From: Harmothoe impar
Lineage: Eukaryota > Annelida > Polychaeta > Phyllodocida > Polynoidae
Direction: 5' to 3'
NCBI GenBank assembly: GCA_947462335.1
Contig: OX381715.1
Coordinates: forward strand, 40,710,650-40,774,649
Length of the DNA stretch: 64,000 nucleotides
Part shown: one piece after another, positions 11,485 through 24,259 of the stretch
Layout: the number at the start of each line of letters is the position of its first letter
Numbering within the stretch: position 1 is the first letter of the stretch
Made by a program: the position numbers and the translations under genes
The notes under the pieces: model-generated
What the model was told of the DNA's origin: nothing
The model's database searches: none
Seen by the model: only the letters and a program-made list of their open reading frames with translations

Positions 11485-13934
11485 GGGTAAACCGCCCCTA
11501 TGTGGCGCTGTTGAGGAGCTGAAACCTACAACACCAACTTTGATAACAGATTACCTATAGAAAGAGTGCTCCGATCTTCACAAAGTATGCAGCAATTTTC
11601 ATTGGAAAATAATTTGGAATGCTATTCAAAGGTCAAAATTATTGATTTCTGTGTAATATAATGTGAAAATCTTGATTGGAATATAAGACCCTTCTCAGAT
11701 GAAATTGGTACCCTGAGTGGCCCACCATGTAGGGTAGGTTCACCACTTTCAACCGGTCTGATTCATGTTTTTTCATGAACTACCTTTCAGGTCTAACTGC
11801 TCCTAGAGTTTTTTGTGCATATCCTTCAGAATTGAACCAAATTTTAGGTATTGCTCTGGGGAGTAACTTTCATGATGTTTTACAATGCCATATATCAGTT
11901 TACAGTATTTAATTCCATGATTTATCAGAGTATCCGAGAATTGCCCCTTTTCACCCTAAGTCAGCCAAAAAGCACCTTGAGTCAGCCATATTTCAACCAC
12001 CAGAAATATGTGGAATAAACCAGTAATTCTCTGATTTTCATAAATGGATGAATGCATGCATCATATATCAATATGTTACAACTAACAATAGAGAAGAAAA
12101 TGATTTATTGAATATGGAATAATCAGTACTGTACCTCAGGTGAATACGATTGCATTATGAGCTATCAATACAAGTAAACATTACTTGTATGAGCAATGAG
12201 GACTAAATATAACATTATAGACATGCAGTATGGAGTTCTATTGAATAAATTGGGGGCTCTGCCTTCTCACACCCTTTTCTCCCCTCTTTTTGCGTTTCAC
12301 CCTTGCCCTCTATACAATACACAAGTAGGCCTGCTATCCTTAACCCTGTCGTAGAAGAGGGTATTCTTGAAGGAGGAGGTATTCACAAGGGTAGGGGGAA
12401 TGTTCTTAGACAGAAATTCAGGGTGAGAGAATTCCAGGGGAGATTCCCGAGAAGAAAACCCCATGGTTGACTTAGGGTATGATGTGGCTGACTTAGGGTG
12501 AATTCATGGCTGACTTAAGGTGAAATGGGTGTACCTTACAAAATCAGTCCTAAATATAATTTAGGAAATTAATTTTGCTCAATAAAGACATGATTTGTGT
12601 GATTTAGATACATATGCAGCTCACAAAACTGATTGACACTGTGTATGAAAGGGACAAACACTTCAAATCAACTACCAAAGAGTATGAACAGTGGGGAGAT
12701 TTTCATTCTCTGTTTGCCAAAACAGGTCAAACAGGAGTACTTCTGACTGATTTTACAGTATGAAAAAGAGTGATGATGCAGATGCAATGTGCAGTATATA
12801 TTTGGAAAACACTTCAATTCTTAAATCAGTGAGAGTTTATTGTCACCAGATGCATATTGAACTTGTAATTTCATGTCAAAAGTGGTTGACTCAAGGTATG
12901 AGTTTGACTCAGGGTGAACCTACCCTACCTTTAGTGGCCCATGCTATAGAACTATGGAAATACAGCACTGTTTATGGCTCCTTTGTTTTTTACCCATGAT
13001 TGGCTGATTCCTTAGGTAAAGTTGGATCTCATTGGTTATCTTCTGTTAGGCAATATGAGATCTGACCAATGATATCATGGTGTTAGCATGTATGTCTAGT
13101 CCTGGTCAATTCGTATTCATGTATGGATTTTCATTCAATTAAGAAATTAAAGAGGGGGGGTTGGGGACATTTTTTTCTATACAATTTTAGGGGGAGGTTC
13201 TATAGGTTAAAATCCATTTATCCGAAATTATATACCCCACCCCTACCCTTGTGTACTTGTGAACGACAAAGCATAGCCCATACTGTTGGAGGGCCACTTA
13301 GGGTTGAGGTTCTGGGCCACTTCAGGTACTCCTGTACTGGTGACAATCAATCAGTGAAATTGATATAACATAAATAGAATTGGCATACAGTGACTAGGGC
13401 ATTTCGTTATAAAGGTATTATATGTGCATATCATGCTGGGAGTGCAGATATTTCGGGAAAAATAAAGGCACACTGTTGAGGGAAAGACATTCATTTTCTT
13501 AAACCATAGCTCTGAAATGGACGCTACATGTCACCCAGACATGCCATGTTTGGCACCTTCATATGTATATTCATACATTATGGTTTAATTAACCACAGAG
13601 ACCGATATATGAAGAGTTTGGATGCAAAACGACATAACTCCATCCCAGAATGGAAGCATATAGTCCTTTTTGTAAAGACACCCTGGGGTCAATTATTATA
13701 CTTTGGTAACAGAGTGTATACCGATAATGTCCTAATGATATGAAAAATTGTAAATTTTGGAAAAATAGTTTGAAGATTATTTTCTACTCTCCCTAATTTT
13801 AATTTTTGTCAGATTTTTGTCTCTATTCTTAGAATGGCGCTTATGTCATTTTGCATCCAAACTCTTCATATGGAGGTTTAGGTGACACATTAGGTACCTC
13901 CTACATAGGGGGGCCACACAGGGGCGGTTTACCC
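11485..13934. mobile_element. 2.45-kb non-autonomous element with GGGTAAACCGCCCC ends
   Basis: The left end GGGTAAACCGCCCCTATGTG is matched in reverse at the right by CACAGGGGCGGTTTACCC. TA (or TTA/TAA) flanks both sides (11483-11484 and 13935-13936), which may be the target duplication. Inside, short phrases such as CACCCTAAGTCAGCC, GACTTAGGGT and GACTTAAGGTGAA recur in both directions near 11960-12000 and 12470-12530. The longest open frame is about 80 residues, so no transposase is encoded. The superfamily is unclear; a TA target would fit a Tc1/mariner-like origin. Confidence 0.8.
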
Positions 13935-14122
13935 TAACAGTCATTCAGTCATACACTCACTTCAGCCATTATTTATAAATTCAAATATTGCATCCCGTCC
14001 TATCTCTGAACTGCATTTTCCTCTGAGGGAAGCCTGAAGCACCTGTTCATAATTATGATAAATAGTTTCCTCTCCGATTATAATCAAGGAAAGCCCATCC
14101 CCCATCTAGTATCACGCTTTAA
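13935..14122. other. short spacer without features
   Basis: AT-rich spacer between two elements. Nothing recognised. Confidence 0.4.
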
Positions 14123-14354
14123 CCCTCTTAGGACGGAATATCGCTAAAATATCGCTGATGCCACAATGCAGCCCTGGCAGGTAAATCGCCAGTGCTGCAT
14201 TTGTGCATCATGCCAACTCTTTGGGAGTGTATGTGACCTGTAGGGTTGGCATGATGCTTGAATGCAGCCCTGGCGAGTTACTTGCCAAGGCTACATTCAT
14301 GCATTATTGCGGCCATGGCATGATGCCCTAAGGCATTATGCTCTCCTTAAAGGG
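14123..14354. mobile_element. family A element
   Basis: TTAA at 14119-14122 is followed by CCCTCTTAGGACGGAATATC. The inside carries palindromes around GTAAATCGCC and GCGAGTTACTTGCC, and the element closes with CTCCTTAAAGGG. The right-hand TTAA is lost (CTAT). Confidence 0.85.
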
Positions 14355-14507
14355 CTATGGTAGTTGTATGCTCGGGTTCCCTAGGGCCTGGTGTGAAGTG
14401 TATAATATGTAAATGGCGGCTATGTGGTTTGGATTATTCAGAGTCTGCCTCCACACTTATAATACATCACCCGTTTACATGGATCAGCCGCACAGCCACA
14501 CAGCCCC

Positions 14508-14843
14508 GTCTGCACAGATAATCTAAATGCTACGGGCCTTAGTCTGTAGTGGCTATCCTAGATTAGCCTTAGAGACATTGGTCAGTATTGACCAACTGCT
14601 ATTCAAAAATGACTGAGGCAAAACAACATATGAATAATGCCTTACTCAAAAGGATTTAGCCTAATACTCATTGAAATGGAGAAAACTAAGGTGAGTTGGT
14701 CAGTACTGACCACCCTGACAGTATTAACCAACCTAGGTTGGCCGTATAGGGAGCTAGGAAATGACTAACTAGGTTAGATACTGTTCATTGATTTGTTAGC
14801 CAGTTCTTTGTAAGTTCTAGAGCCAAAATATTATCAGTGCACT
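14508..14843. mobile_element. family D element
   Basis: The left end TCTGCACAGATAATCTAAAT and right end CCAAAATATTATCAGTGCA are imperfect inverted repeats. The body has CCTTAGTCTGTAGTGGCTAT, TTCAAAAATGACTGAGGC and AACCAACCTAGGTTGG. No coding capacity. Confidence 0.8.
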
Positions 14844-14975
14844 CCCCATATCTATATCTCGCTCTACCCAGTGTATGATTAGGTTGGACCTGGTGTGGTT
14901 CACATGTAGTACACATTTTGAATAGCCGTACATTTAGCAGGGGTACCGGAACAGGGGGCTGGGCATGCACATTTA

Positions 14976-15963
14976 TCCAGTCTTAAAAGAAATGTATTTA
15001 TTTTAGTCCATTTTTGGGTTATTTAGGAGTTGATTTGATAGTTCACGAGTCAAGGCCGTCGTAGGCCAGTCAGTGATTAAGTTCACGAGTCAATTTCTCG
15101 CTACTTTGCAGGCCAAAGTTTAAAAAACAGGAAATCCGTCCTACCCAGCTGCTACCTACCCTAGATGTTTAGACCATGTGACCTGAAACACAGATTTTCT
15201 ATCAATAATGCATAGATATCAAAGCCACACCAAGATTGTATGGGGGCTCTTATCTATGTGTCGCCAACAAAGTCATTTTATAATTTTTCATGAGAACTTA
15301 TTCATTAACTTTTCACATATTAATGGCCCATATTATATTTCCACGAGTGCTGGACAGCCCCTTATTTAACTGAAAATCAAGAATTTGAAGTTCCATAGTG
15401 CTGAGTAAAAACCCTTGAACTTGATTGCAGAGACTAAGATGAGGCAGTGTGGATGGCTGCTGGTGGTGGGGTGTGGGCTGGGTCGTTTAGGGAGCCAAAA
15501 AATGACTTACAATGTTAACCACTAGAGTGACTGAGCAGTTAGCCACTACTGACTACCGTCAGAATACTAATGTACTGGTGACTGATGGGCTCTAACTGCT
15601 GTTCGATTGTTAATTTGCCTTCATCGAGGGATAGACGTATAGACACTGAAGACGAATTGGTAGGAGTTGGCATCAGATTCTTCAGGAATTTTCAGGAATT
15701 TTGGTATTTTTGAGGGCTAAAATGCGCACCCTGTAAATTGTACAGAGCCACTGAGAAAATGTTACAAAAATGTTAGGGGATGGAGGGACTAAATTCCAGA
15801 AAAATCATCTTAAAAATGGCCCAACTTCGAATTTTCAGCAAAACTCAGTCCCATGCCTGTAGTTTTGCATTGCAGAGACTGGGGCTGGTGGTGGTGTGGG
15901 TTAGGGTTGTCGGATCTGGGTCAGACTTTGCAGCTATTCTTGACCCGTCTGCCTCCAACTAAA
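14976..15963. other. mixed-composition DNA without recognised genes
   Basis: Small open frames only. The phrase TTCACGAGTCAA occurs twice near 15045-15095. Nothing can be named. Confidence 0.45.
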
Positions 15964-16197
15964 CCCTTTAACGACAGCATGTCGCTAAAAGATCACATGT
16001 GTGGTCATGATGCACCAATACAGCCTCGGCGAGTGCTGCATTGCTGGTTCATGCTGACCCTTCGGGAGGGTCTCAACCCTGTGGGGTCCGCATGATGCTT
16101 AAATGCAGCCCTGGGGAGTTTCTCACCAGGGCTGGATTCATGCATCATGACGACCAAGGGCATGATGCATTTAAGCATTGTGCCGTCCTTAAGGGGT
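15964..16197. mobile_element. family A element
   Basis: CCCTTTAACGACAGCATGTC at the left, GTGCCGTCCTTAAGGGG at the right. Both inner palindromes are partly kept. The copy runs opposite to those at 54515 and 56990: the AAAAGATCACATGTGTGG arm comes first. Confidence 0.85.
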
Positions 16198-16573
16198 TGA
16201 GTTATGGATGGGAGTGTTGTGGGCGGGGTGGTAGACAGACAGGTAGTATAGAGCTTAGGTACAGGGGGTGCTGTGGGAGGTATACCATCAACTCTATACC
16301 GCTGTACTTACCTATACTCTGGCATGGGATTCCCAATGAGAGTCCTTAATTATGACCTCCTCTACCAGTGTCTACGGTGATACTTACTGCAGACTTAGTA
16401 GGTGATGTTCAAAGGTTCATGTTCATTTGTTGCCGAGCAACAATCGCATCTAGATTAATCCTGTATAGCAACTGAGACAACAGCAAGGGGGACAAAATGT
16501 ATAGAGAGCAAAAGTCATAAGAGGCAACATTGATGGGAGCAGTGCATTCATGAGGGAATGTTTAGTGGGGCTC
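16198..16573. other. spacer without recognised features
   Basis: G-rich to mixed sequence. The overlapping short frames at 15780-16349 run out of the neighbouring element and show no domain. Confidence 0.4.
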
Positions 16574-17908
16574 ACTACACAGAGAGAATTATCAGAGTCA
16601 TAATAACTCCCTTGTTAGGGTTAAACTGGGTTCATCTCTTTTACAAGCTCATTTGACTCTAATAATGTAAGCTGCCAATCCCTGTTTGACTATTTTATCA
16701 CTATCGGCTCCCTTGCACTGTTAAGTTGGTTTTACTCTGTCAGTAGCAGAGTCAAACTCACATCTGAGAGTGTTGACGTTAGATTGCAGCTATTTACATT
16801 GTAGAGAGAATTCTCTCCAATGTAGGCTACACTTTTCATAATTGCAATAACACCAAATGTGTCAATTAGTTGATGAATGTATAAGAAGGAATATCTTTCA
16901 ATGTAGTCTCATAATAATATAGAAGTTTCCCTTTGAATGTGTTGATTAAGGTAGGTCAGGACCATTGGAAACGGACACACTGCACATGTTTCTGCACATA
17001 TGGCTAAAATACCTTATGGCTGTGTCTCACGAGTTTGTAACAATTGAAACGTCTTTGACCAGGTGTAGTCTTTGACCTGTGTAGTCTTTGACCGGTGTAG
17101 TCTTTGACCAGCAAGATTCAGAAGAGCTGAAATGAGGGCAGTGTGGACAGAAATGGGGGGAAGTTTGTAATATACAGTGTTAAAATATACATTAACCTTT
17201 TCATATTTTTCATCATTTTTAAAGTAAAATCAAAATACTTTTATTTTTCAAAATTCTGTATTTAAAAAAAGTAGCTCGGGACCCCCATTTTTCTTTTCAA
17301 ATATCATTTCTATATGACTAAAGTACACCTGGTCAGAAAATGGAGGAATTCTTATCTATTTGATTCAATGGTCGCGACCTACCTTCAGAGATGGAAAATG
17401 AAATATTCACCTAGAGAAACCTTTCCTGCAGCTTTAGATTAACTATAACCATGGAACCATACTTCCTGAAGGCACAGCTAAAAATTGGATGGCAAAGACT
17501 AACTGATAACAGACTTAAAATGGACACTTGTACCAGTCTTATCTTGGCTGGATCTAACTTGATGAATATGTTTTCTACCTTTTATTATTCATAACCTGAG
17601 AGGTTCCCTGGGTAACCCAACAGAATCCTTACTTCTACTCTTCTAGAGAGGAGTGTCAATGGTGGTTTGACTCTCCACCTTTAAGGAGTCGACCCTACTT
17701 TGACTATGAGTTAAAGGGTGTCAAACAGGGGTTGACTCCTTCCACAGCACAGTCGAGCATGCTTTAACTCCATTCCAGAAGAGAACTTGTCAAATACAGT
17801 TTGACTCTTTTGCCTATTGAAGAGAGTCAAAAAGGTAGTTATTCTGGTAATAGAATTTTGACTCTGTTAAAAGAATTATGTTGACTCTGATAATTGTCTC
17901 TGTGTAGT
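16574..17908. mobile_element. 1.3-kb element with ACTACACAGAGA ends and GACTC repeats
   Basis: The left end ACTACACAGAGAGAATTATC and right end GATAATTGTCTCTGTGTAGT are inverted repeats of about 27 bp. The inside is scattered with GACTC/GAGTC words (for example TTGACTCTTTTGCC, GGAGTCGACCC, AGAGTCAAACTC), a spacing typical of transposase-binding subterminal repeats. It is interrupted by a family C element at 16948-17385. No protein is encoded. Confidence 0.8.
16948..17385. mobile_element. family C element nested in the 16574-17908 element
   Basis: The left end AAGGTAGGTCAGGACCATTG is matched in reverse by CAATGGTCGCGACCTACCTT. The inside shares TTTGACCNGCAAG, GAGCTGAAATGAGGG and GTAGCTCGGGACCCCC with the copy at 29074-29869. 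About 440 bp, non-coding. Confidence 0.85.
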
Positions 17909-18706
17909 CTAGCATAGGCGGCAACCGCTATAGGGTAAGGGGGTAGTAATCTAAGGAGGCAACATAGAAGACAGTATATATAGGGGTGCAATAGCTAGTC
18001 ATAGGAGGAGAAATAAACATAAGACGCCAATAGCCATGAGGGGCAACCGGGGCAATATTCACAAAGCACTACACTAGTACAGCCATAAGAGGCAAAAGTC
18101 ATAAAGTGCAATTAGCCAAGAGCTCAGTAGTTGTGTATATATACAGGGGGGCTGGCCTGAGGTTTAAGACAGTCCCTGTAGACTAAGGGGATACCTGGGT
18201 TATAGATGGTATGGGGTGGAGTCAGGGTGCTGCTGGGGGGAGTTAGGATGACTGTTAGCTGGTAGGCACATCATAATAACAGTAAATAAACACTGGGCTT
18301 TGTTTGTGTGGAGGGGAGGGGTTTAGGGGAGGGGAGACAAATAGGTGTACCAGACGTACCTGTAACCTAGCAACCCATCACCTGTAACCTAGCAACCTGC
18401 CCGTCTCCATGTACACCTGCCACCCAGCCTGCTCTGTGCCTCCTCTGACGTCTCATCTTTCAATTTTCCAATGTCTAGTCAACTTTGAATCATCATATAA
18501 TAGCATCTATGCTATTGCAGCCCAGCTAGGGCATCATAAACCGGCGAGTTTGCAAGCCGATGTCAATTGCTAGGGGCTTTTTCTCCCCAGATATATATAT
18601 GCTTTTGGGCTTCGGCGTTTCAGAAATTCGGGGTTGAATTTGTTGGGATGAAATATCAGCTTCAGTTAATCACGCATAATATACTGTGGATTATTGCTTA
18701 CAACTT
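17909..18706. other. spacer without recognised genes
   Basis: Includes purine-rich phrases (CATAAGAGGCAA, CATAGGAGGAG, CCATGAGGGGCAA) that recur loosely between 17925 and 18115, perhaps a decayed short tandem repeat, and a duplicated CACCTGTAACCTAGCAACC at 18357-18400. No gene seen. Confidence 0.4.
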
Positions 18707-19170
18707 ACTGTATTTCCCCGTGTATTAGGCCGGGCTTATACAAGTACTAAGTGGTAAACTAACCAGGCTTATACACGGGGCAGGCTTATACTCGGGCATG
18801 CTTATATTCCTTAAGCTGTAGAAACACCCTGATACCTTCTTACAATTTTCTGAATTACATACTCTTCTGACACATTTACTGCAACAATTTCAATAATTTT
18901 CTTACCAATTTAAGCTTTATTTCTCTTTAAAATAGCTAGGGACATAAATAGAATAAATAGGGGTCGCATAGCCGAAAGAATTATGTAAATACTCCAAGTA
19001 GAAGTGGAGTTATGGCCTGAAATATGATTTTTATAAAGTATATATATTGCCCCCCCCCCCTGGCTTATACTCGGGGCCCGGCTTATACAACACTAAATCA
19101 CCTCTTGCCCAGGCTTATACATGGGGCAGGCTTATACACGGGCCCCGGCTTATACACGGGGAAATACGGT
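18707..19170. mobile_element. 0.46-kb element with ACTGTATTTCCCCGTGTAT ends
   Basis: The left end ACTGTATTTCCCCGTGTATT is matched by ATACACGGGGAAATACGGT on the right. Just inside, GGCTTATAC words occur in both halves (CAGGCTTATACACGGGGC, CCCGGCTTATACAACAC). Non-autonomous, no open frame. This terminal style (ATAAGCC close to the ends) occurs in widespread animal DNA transposons. Confidence 0.85.
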
Positions 19171-20443
19171 GTATGAAACAATTGATATCATGTGAACGTT
19201 ATCAAGTAAACTGGTAAAGAATTAGTCTAAAACAGCGGGCGGAATAACATCGTTTCAGACTTGATATAACCACCAGACTGCAGGCTTGTATATAGCCCCT
19301 GTACATTTGGTGTGTTTCACAAAGCATACATATGATATCATATGTGTAAATATTATGTATGCCTATTAACTATATTAATTGTATAACCCTGCCATCTAAC
19401 AAATATACCCAATTCTATTTTAAGACGATTTCATGTTCTGAAAGAACTCATGGTCCTCAAACAGGTTTCGTCACGTCACCTGTTCTGAATGACCCTCCTG
19501 GCCTTTAACTTCTCTGGCTTCACCTCCATCTGTCAAAAACAAGGCCTTCCTATCTAGGAGATATGGTAAAGAGCTTAGGAGAGTCCATCTTAATATATAG
19601 ACAAATGCCAACTACATTGATACAGCTTCTCACATATTTCCCGAGTAGGAGCTGGTGCCGTATCCCACAAAGTTACAAGTTTTTTATTTGAAAACATTTA
19701 ATTGAGCAAAGATAGCTTTTTCATACATCATTGAATACAGCTACACTGCATTCAATGGGGAGGCATTGAATACGGCGCTTCCTATAGTTCAGCATAGTAA
19801 ATCTTGTATTTCCAAAAGATAAAGAGCTTTAGTGCTGTAGCATAGGAAATTTCTTGTATTTAAAAAAAATAAAAGCCCATCCTTTCTCAGAAGCAAATTG
19901 ACTTTGCGGTGAGCACAGCCGAACTGAGTGAAGTTCAGAAGGTTGGGTGGTTGCAACTGTCTCATGCAATGTGCTTAGTACAACTAGTTGGGGCATGGCC
20001 TCCAAAGAAAATCTAAACATAATCTAATGCAATTTAAGGTCAATAAGTATGTAGATGAATGAAATAATTCATACTCAGGACCATATTCTCTGTCCTACCA
20101 TATTTTACTTCGTGTAGTGTTTCATGTGACAGGTTGGAAATTAATACTTGCACGATTGAATTTCTTTTCAATATGGCACTCCGATCGATTGTTACAAATG
20201 TGACTAGGTTCGGGGAGGGAGAGAACATCAACTTTAAGTTCAGTCTAGACATCCACCGGTCATTGTTCAAGAAGGTGTCTTCTCCCAGGTCTGAGTCTAG
20301 GTGGTCCCAATGTGAATATGATGGTGTCTTCTGGCAGGTGGTGGGGGTACACTGTCTCTTTAACTATCATTAGCTGTCCATCAACAGTTTCATCCACACC
20401 GTGCCAACTACACTAATGTTCCATGTCAGTAGTAACTGCTTAA
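19171..20443. other. AT-rich DNA, one family B fragment, no genes
   Basis: Around 19437-19505 a piece of family B is visible (CTGAAAGAACTCATGG, CTCAAACAGGTTTCGTCACG). The rest holds only short open frames without recognised content. Confidence 0.45.
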
Positions 20444-20613
20444 GCCTTTAAGGACGGCATGATGCCTTAACTTAGGGCATCATGCCCTTGGTCGCCAGTG
20501 CTACATTTAGGCATCATGCCGACCCTATGGGGTTGCGACATTCCCGGAGGGTCAGTATGATGCACCCATGCAGCACTGGCAAGTTCCTCGCCGGGGCTGC
20601 ATTGGTGCATCTG
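20444..20613. mobile_element. family A element, 3' truncated
   Basis: Starts after TTAA at 20440-20443 with GCCTTTAAGGACGGCATG. It keeps the first hairpin region and GGCAAGTTCCTCGCC, then stops at CATTGGTGCATC without the closing end. Confidence 0.75.
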
Positions 20614-20976
20614 TAGTCTGTATAGCTTAGTTAGTATACAATGCTATAGCATCATCACACAGCATTCACACAATGTTGAACATCTAAGCCATAACTATGG
20701 TGCAAGACCGAGATTATTTGATATGCAGTGCATGATTCTCAACAGAATCAGTTCACATTTCACTGTGACAGATAATTATGTGAAGACAAACCCCTCACAA
20801 TTAACATATAAAATTGTTATGAATACATTAAACACAATATTATATTTAGAATCATTATATTGTTGTGTTATGAGAAGACGTGACAATGGTCTAAACACTA
20901 CCACGTACACTACATCATGAGTGAATGGGTAATGGTTGTATAACCCCATTTCGACAGCTTAGGTCATATTCATGGC

Positions 20977-21170
20977 AAAGAAAGTTACATTAGACATCAA
21001 TTTTACAGATATATTACATGTGTCTGTGTCTGCACATATGGGCATCAGACAAACAAAAGAGGGGACGGCAAAAAAAAGGTTACATTAGACATCAATTTTA
21101 CAGATATATTACATCTGTCTGTGTCTGCACATATGGACATCAGACAAACAAAAGAGGGGACGGAAAAGCG
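20977..21170. repeat. two-unit 95-bp direct repeat
   Basis: AGTTACATTAGACATCAATT and the following 80 or so bases, through CAGACAAACAAAAGAGGGGA, occur twice with a 95-bp offset and only a few differences. It lies directly upstream of the 66-bp array. Confidence 0.9.
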
Positions 21171-21220
21171 GGGACAAAGACCCTTTTAAGATTAGTTAGA
21201 GAAGCCCCTGCATTAGGATA

Positions 21221-22200
21221 GTAACCGCTGCCACATATCGAGCTGTATAACACATTATACCCCCAGACACACCAGTAGGGGGTTTAGTAACCACTGCCAC
21301 ATATCGTGCCGTAATACACATTATACCCCCAGACACACCAGTCGGGGGTTTAGTAACCACTGCCACATATCGTGCTGTATAACACATTATACCCCCAGAC
21401 ACACCAGTAGGGAGTTTAGTAACCACTGCCACATATCATGCTGTATAACACATTATACCCCCAGACACACCAGTAGGGGGTTTAGTAACCACTGCCACAT
21501 ATCATGCTGTATAACACATTATACCCCCAGACACACCAGTAGGGGGTTTAGTAACCACTGCCACATATCGAGCTGTATAACACATTATACCCCCAGACAC
21601 ACCAGTAGGGAGTTTAGTAACCACTGCCACATATCATGCTGTATAACACATTATACCCCCAGACACACCAGTAGGGGGTTTAGTAACCACTGCCACATAT
21701 CGAGCTGTATAACACATTTTACCCCCAGACACACCAGTAGGGGGTTTAGTAACCACTGCCACATATCATGCTGTATAACACATTATACCCCCAGACACAC
21801 CAGTAGGGAGTTTAGTAACCACTGCCACATATCATGCTGTATAACACATTATACCCCCAGACACACCAGTAGGGAGTTTAGTAACCACTGCCACATATCG
21901 TGCTGTATAACACATTATACCCCCAGACACACCAGTAGGGAGTTTAGTAACCACTGCCACATATCGTGCTGTATAACACATTATACCCCCAGACACACCA
22001 GTAGGGGGTTTAGTAACCACTGCCACATATCGAGCTGTATAACACATTTTACCCCCAGACACACCAGTAGGGGGTTTAGTAACCACTGCCACATATCGAG
22101 CTGTATAACACATTTTACCCCCAGACACACCAGTCGGGGGTTTAGTAACCAATGCCACATATCATGCTGTATACGACTTTATACCCCCAGACACACCGAT
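21221..22200. repeat. 66-bp minisatellite array, about 15 units
   Basis: The unit contains AACCACTGCCACATATCGTG, CTGTATAACACATTATACCC and CAGACACACCAGTAGGGGGT. Because 66 is a multiple of three, one reverse-strand frame reads as a 22-residue repeat (PPTGVSGGIMCYTARYVA), open at 21196-21432 and 21832-22158. It is broken in units with CAT instead of CGT/CGA, where CGA becomes TGA. This is array structure, not a supported gene. Confidence 0.95.
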
Positions 22201-22594
22201 GGGAGTTTACAGGATATCTCTGACTGGTTTTAGGAGATATGCCCCAACACTACCCCTAGTGTACTGGTCTTGTTTTTCACCCCTGGGCTGGGTTGGGCCG
22301 CTATGGTGTAGTGCTGAGGGGTGGGGGCACTAACTCAAGACTCCAGAGGGCTACAGTGTAAAGGGCCTATTCCACTGGGTTTTTAGTTACTTTTATTTTA
22401 TAGCGTCACTCTCATGGGTCATTTGACAGTGTTGAATCCAACCATTGACCCATTTGCCGAAGTTTGATGTCTGTTGACGTCTGAAGGTCAGCAGATTTAC
22501 GCAGTGCAGATCCATGTAGGAGTAGGATGTCATATCATTCCTAACAAAACGGCGAAGACATTTTTACAAGTCGAAACCGTCGGCTCATCTACCT

Positions 22595-23142
22595 TAAAGG
22601 GAATTGCTGGTTCCTACACAGAAGCCACCAGGTGGCAAAAATCGAAGCTCATGAAAAGTATTGTTTAAGCTGTATTCATATTCCTGCATAGACCACTTTC
22701 CCTAAATCAACTATTTGTATTTTTTATTTTGACAGTATTCCTCCATTGTTCACATATATTCACTGCTAGGACACCCATAGGATCCTATAGTTAAGGCTAA
22801 AGAAATATTTTTTCAAAATTCATGCCTTTCTCATTTCATCCGTGACCCCCTGTTTTATTGGTCCTAAAATGTTTGTATAGATGTCCATTATACATTCCCA
22901 AGGTTTGGTTGCAATATCAATAGAAGAAGGGGATTATCCATGACAGATAATGTGAAAATACTGTTTTCCTATTCATTTCTATAGTTAAGGTACTCCTTTG
23001 CTCAAATGGCTGTATCATGAAAGTTAGTATCGTGACATGGCAATTCCTTTTGATTTTGTATTAGATAATAAATCGAACTAACATAATACTGAGTCATATG
23101 CAAAAGTCAATAAAACATCAGTAATCCTGTGACAAGTAGCGG
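22595..23142. mobile_element. possible TTAA-flanked inverted-repeat element
   Basis: Left TTAAAGGGAATTGCTGGTTC and right AGCGGGTCCCTTTAA give a short imperfect inverted repeat of 12-15 bp at a TTAA-like site. No coding capacity. The match is short, so the call is tentative. Confidence 0.4.
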
Positions 23143-23274
23143 GTCCCTTTAATGAATGCCACCAGTAAAAGTAAGTTTGGGCTTGTGTCCAAAACATCCA
23201 GTCAAAATGAGACTAAGCCTTAAATATACACCCTGGGGTGGTGCTAGGTAGTGTTGGGGTTCACGCTTTAACCT

Positions 23275-23425
23275 TTTACAGCCCACATAGTGTTCTTATG
23301 CACTATATGCCATGTTGTAGCCCTGGTGAGTATACCAGTACTGTATGCATGCATTATGCATTTCAGACAGGTTGGCATGTGATATACATGAAACCTTGAG
23401 GCACCGCGCCATTTAATGCTTTGGT
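23275..23425. mobile_element. family A fragment, strongly diverged
   Basis: TTTAACCTTTTACAGCCCAC, GTAGCCCTGGTGAGTATACC and ATGCATGCATTATGC follow family order, but both hairpins are damaged. Confidence 0.45.
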
Positions 23426-24259
23426 TGCAAAATGTCTCCATGAGTACGTCAATAAGTATCTCACAGACTCGCCATATCCTGGGACGAATACTTTAACAGT
23501 GGCAGCCAGTATAGACCAGATAAATCTCCATCATGGAAACACCACTTAAGAAGAAGTCTACCCCGTTTTTCCTGCCCTCCTTTTCCCATGTTCTTCTTTC
23601 CCTCATCATAGGAGAAGATTCCCCAGCACCAGAAAACACCCCCTCACCTCCACTTTTTGTAAGAGGCACAAGTATGTGAAGCCGGTCTGCCTCTTTGCCT
23701 TTTTATCCGGGGGGGGGGGGGGTACTCAGTATAGGAATGGTTACCAACTGTGGTAACAACCTGAAGAGCTGCCACTGTGCATGTTTCGATGCGACAGTAA
23801 AAGATTAAGGGCTGTCAATAACTGGGAAATACTGAATCAGGAGCTGTCACAATTGATATAGAAATAATGAAGCTTTACACTGTCAAATGACAAAATAGTA
23901 GGGGCTGTATTTCGGAGTTGACACTCAATGTGACGGTACTTATATTCATTTATTATCATTTCCGAGAGTATCGCGAAAATATTGTTATACCCAGTGAAAT
24001 AAAGTGTGACCACAGCATACAGTCAAAAACGCAGTGACTCCCCCCTCCTCCCCAAGCTTTTTATGCTGCTTCGGGGAGACTGCCTAGAATTGCCCACTGT
24101 TATCAATTCCACATTTCCTGCTCCCTTTTAATCTTTTTACACTGATAGAGGAAAGAAGAAGGATTGTCAGCTTGAAAGGACACCACTGCTTTGATTTGAA
24201 GGCAGTAATAAGAGATACAAAAAGACTGCTATGAAGCTCTTTTTAGGGATTAGTTGCAA
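23426..24259. other. DNA without recognised genes; poly-G tract
   Basis: Contains a run of G at 23710-23722. No coding or repeat structure beyond that was recognised. Confidence 0.45.
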
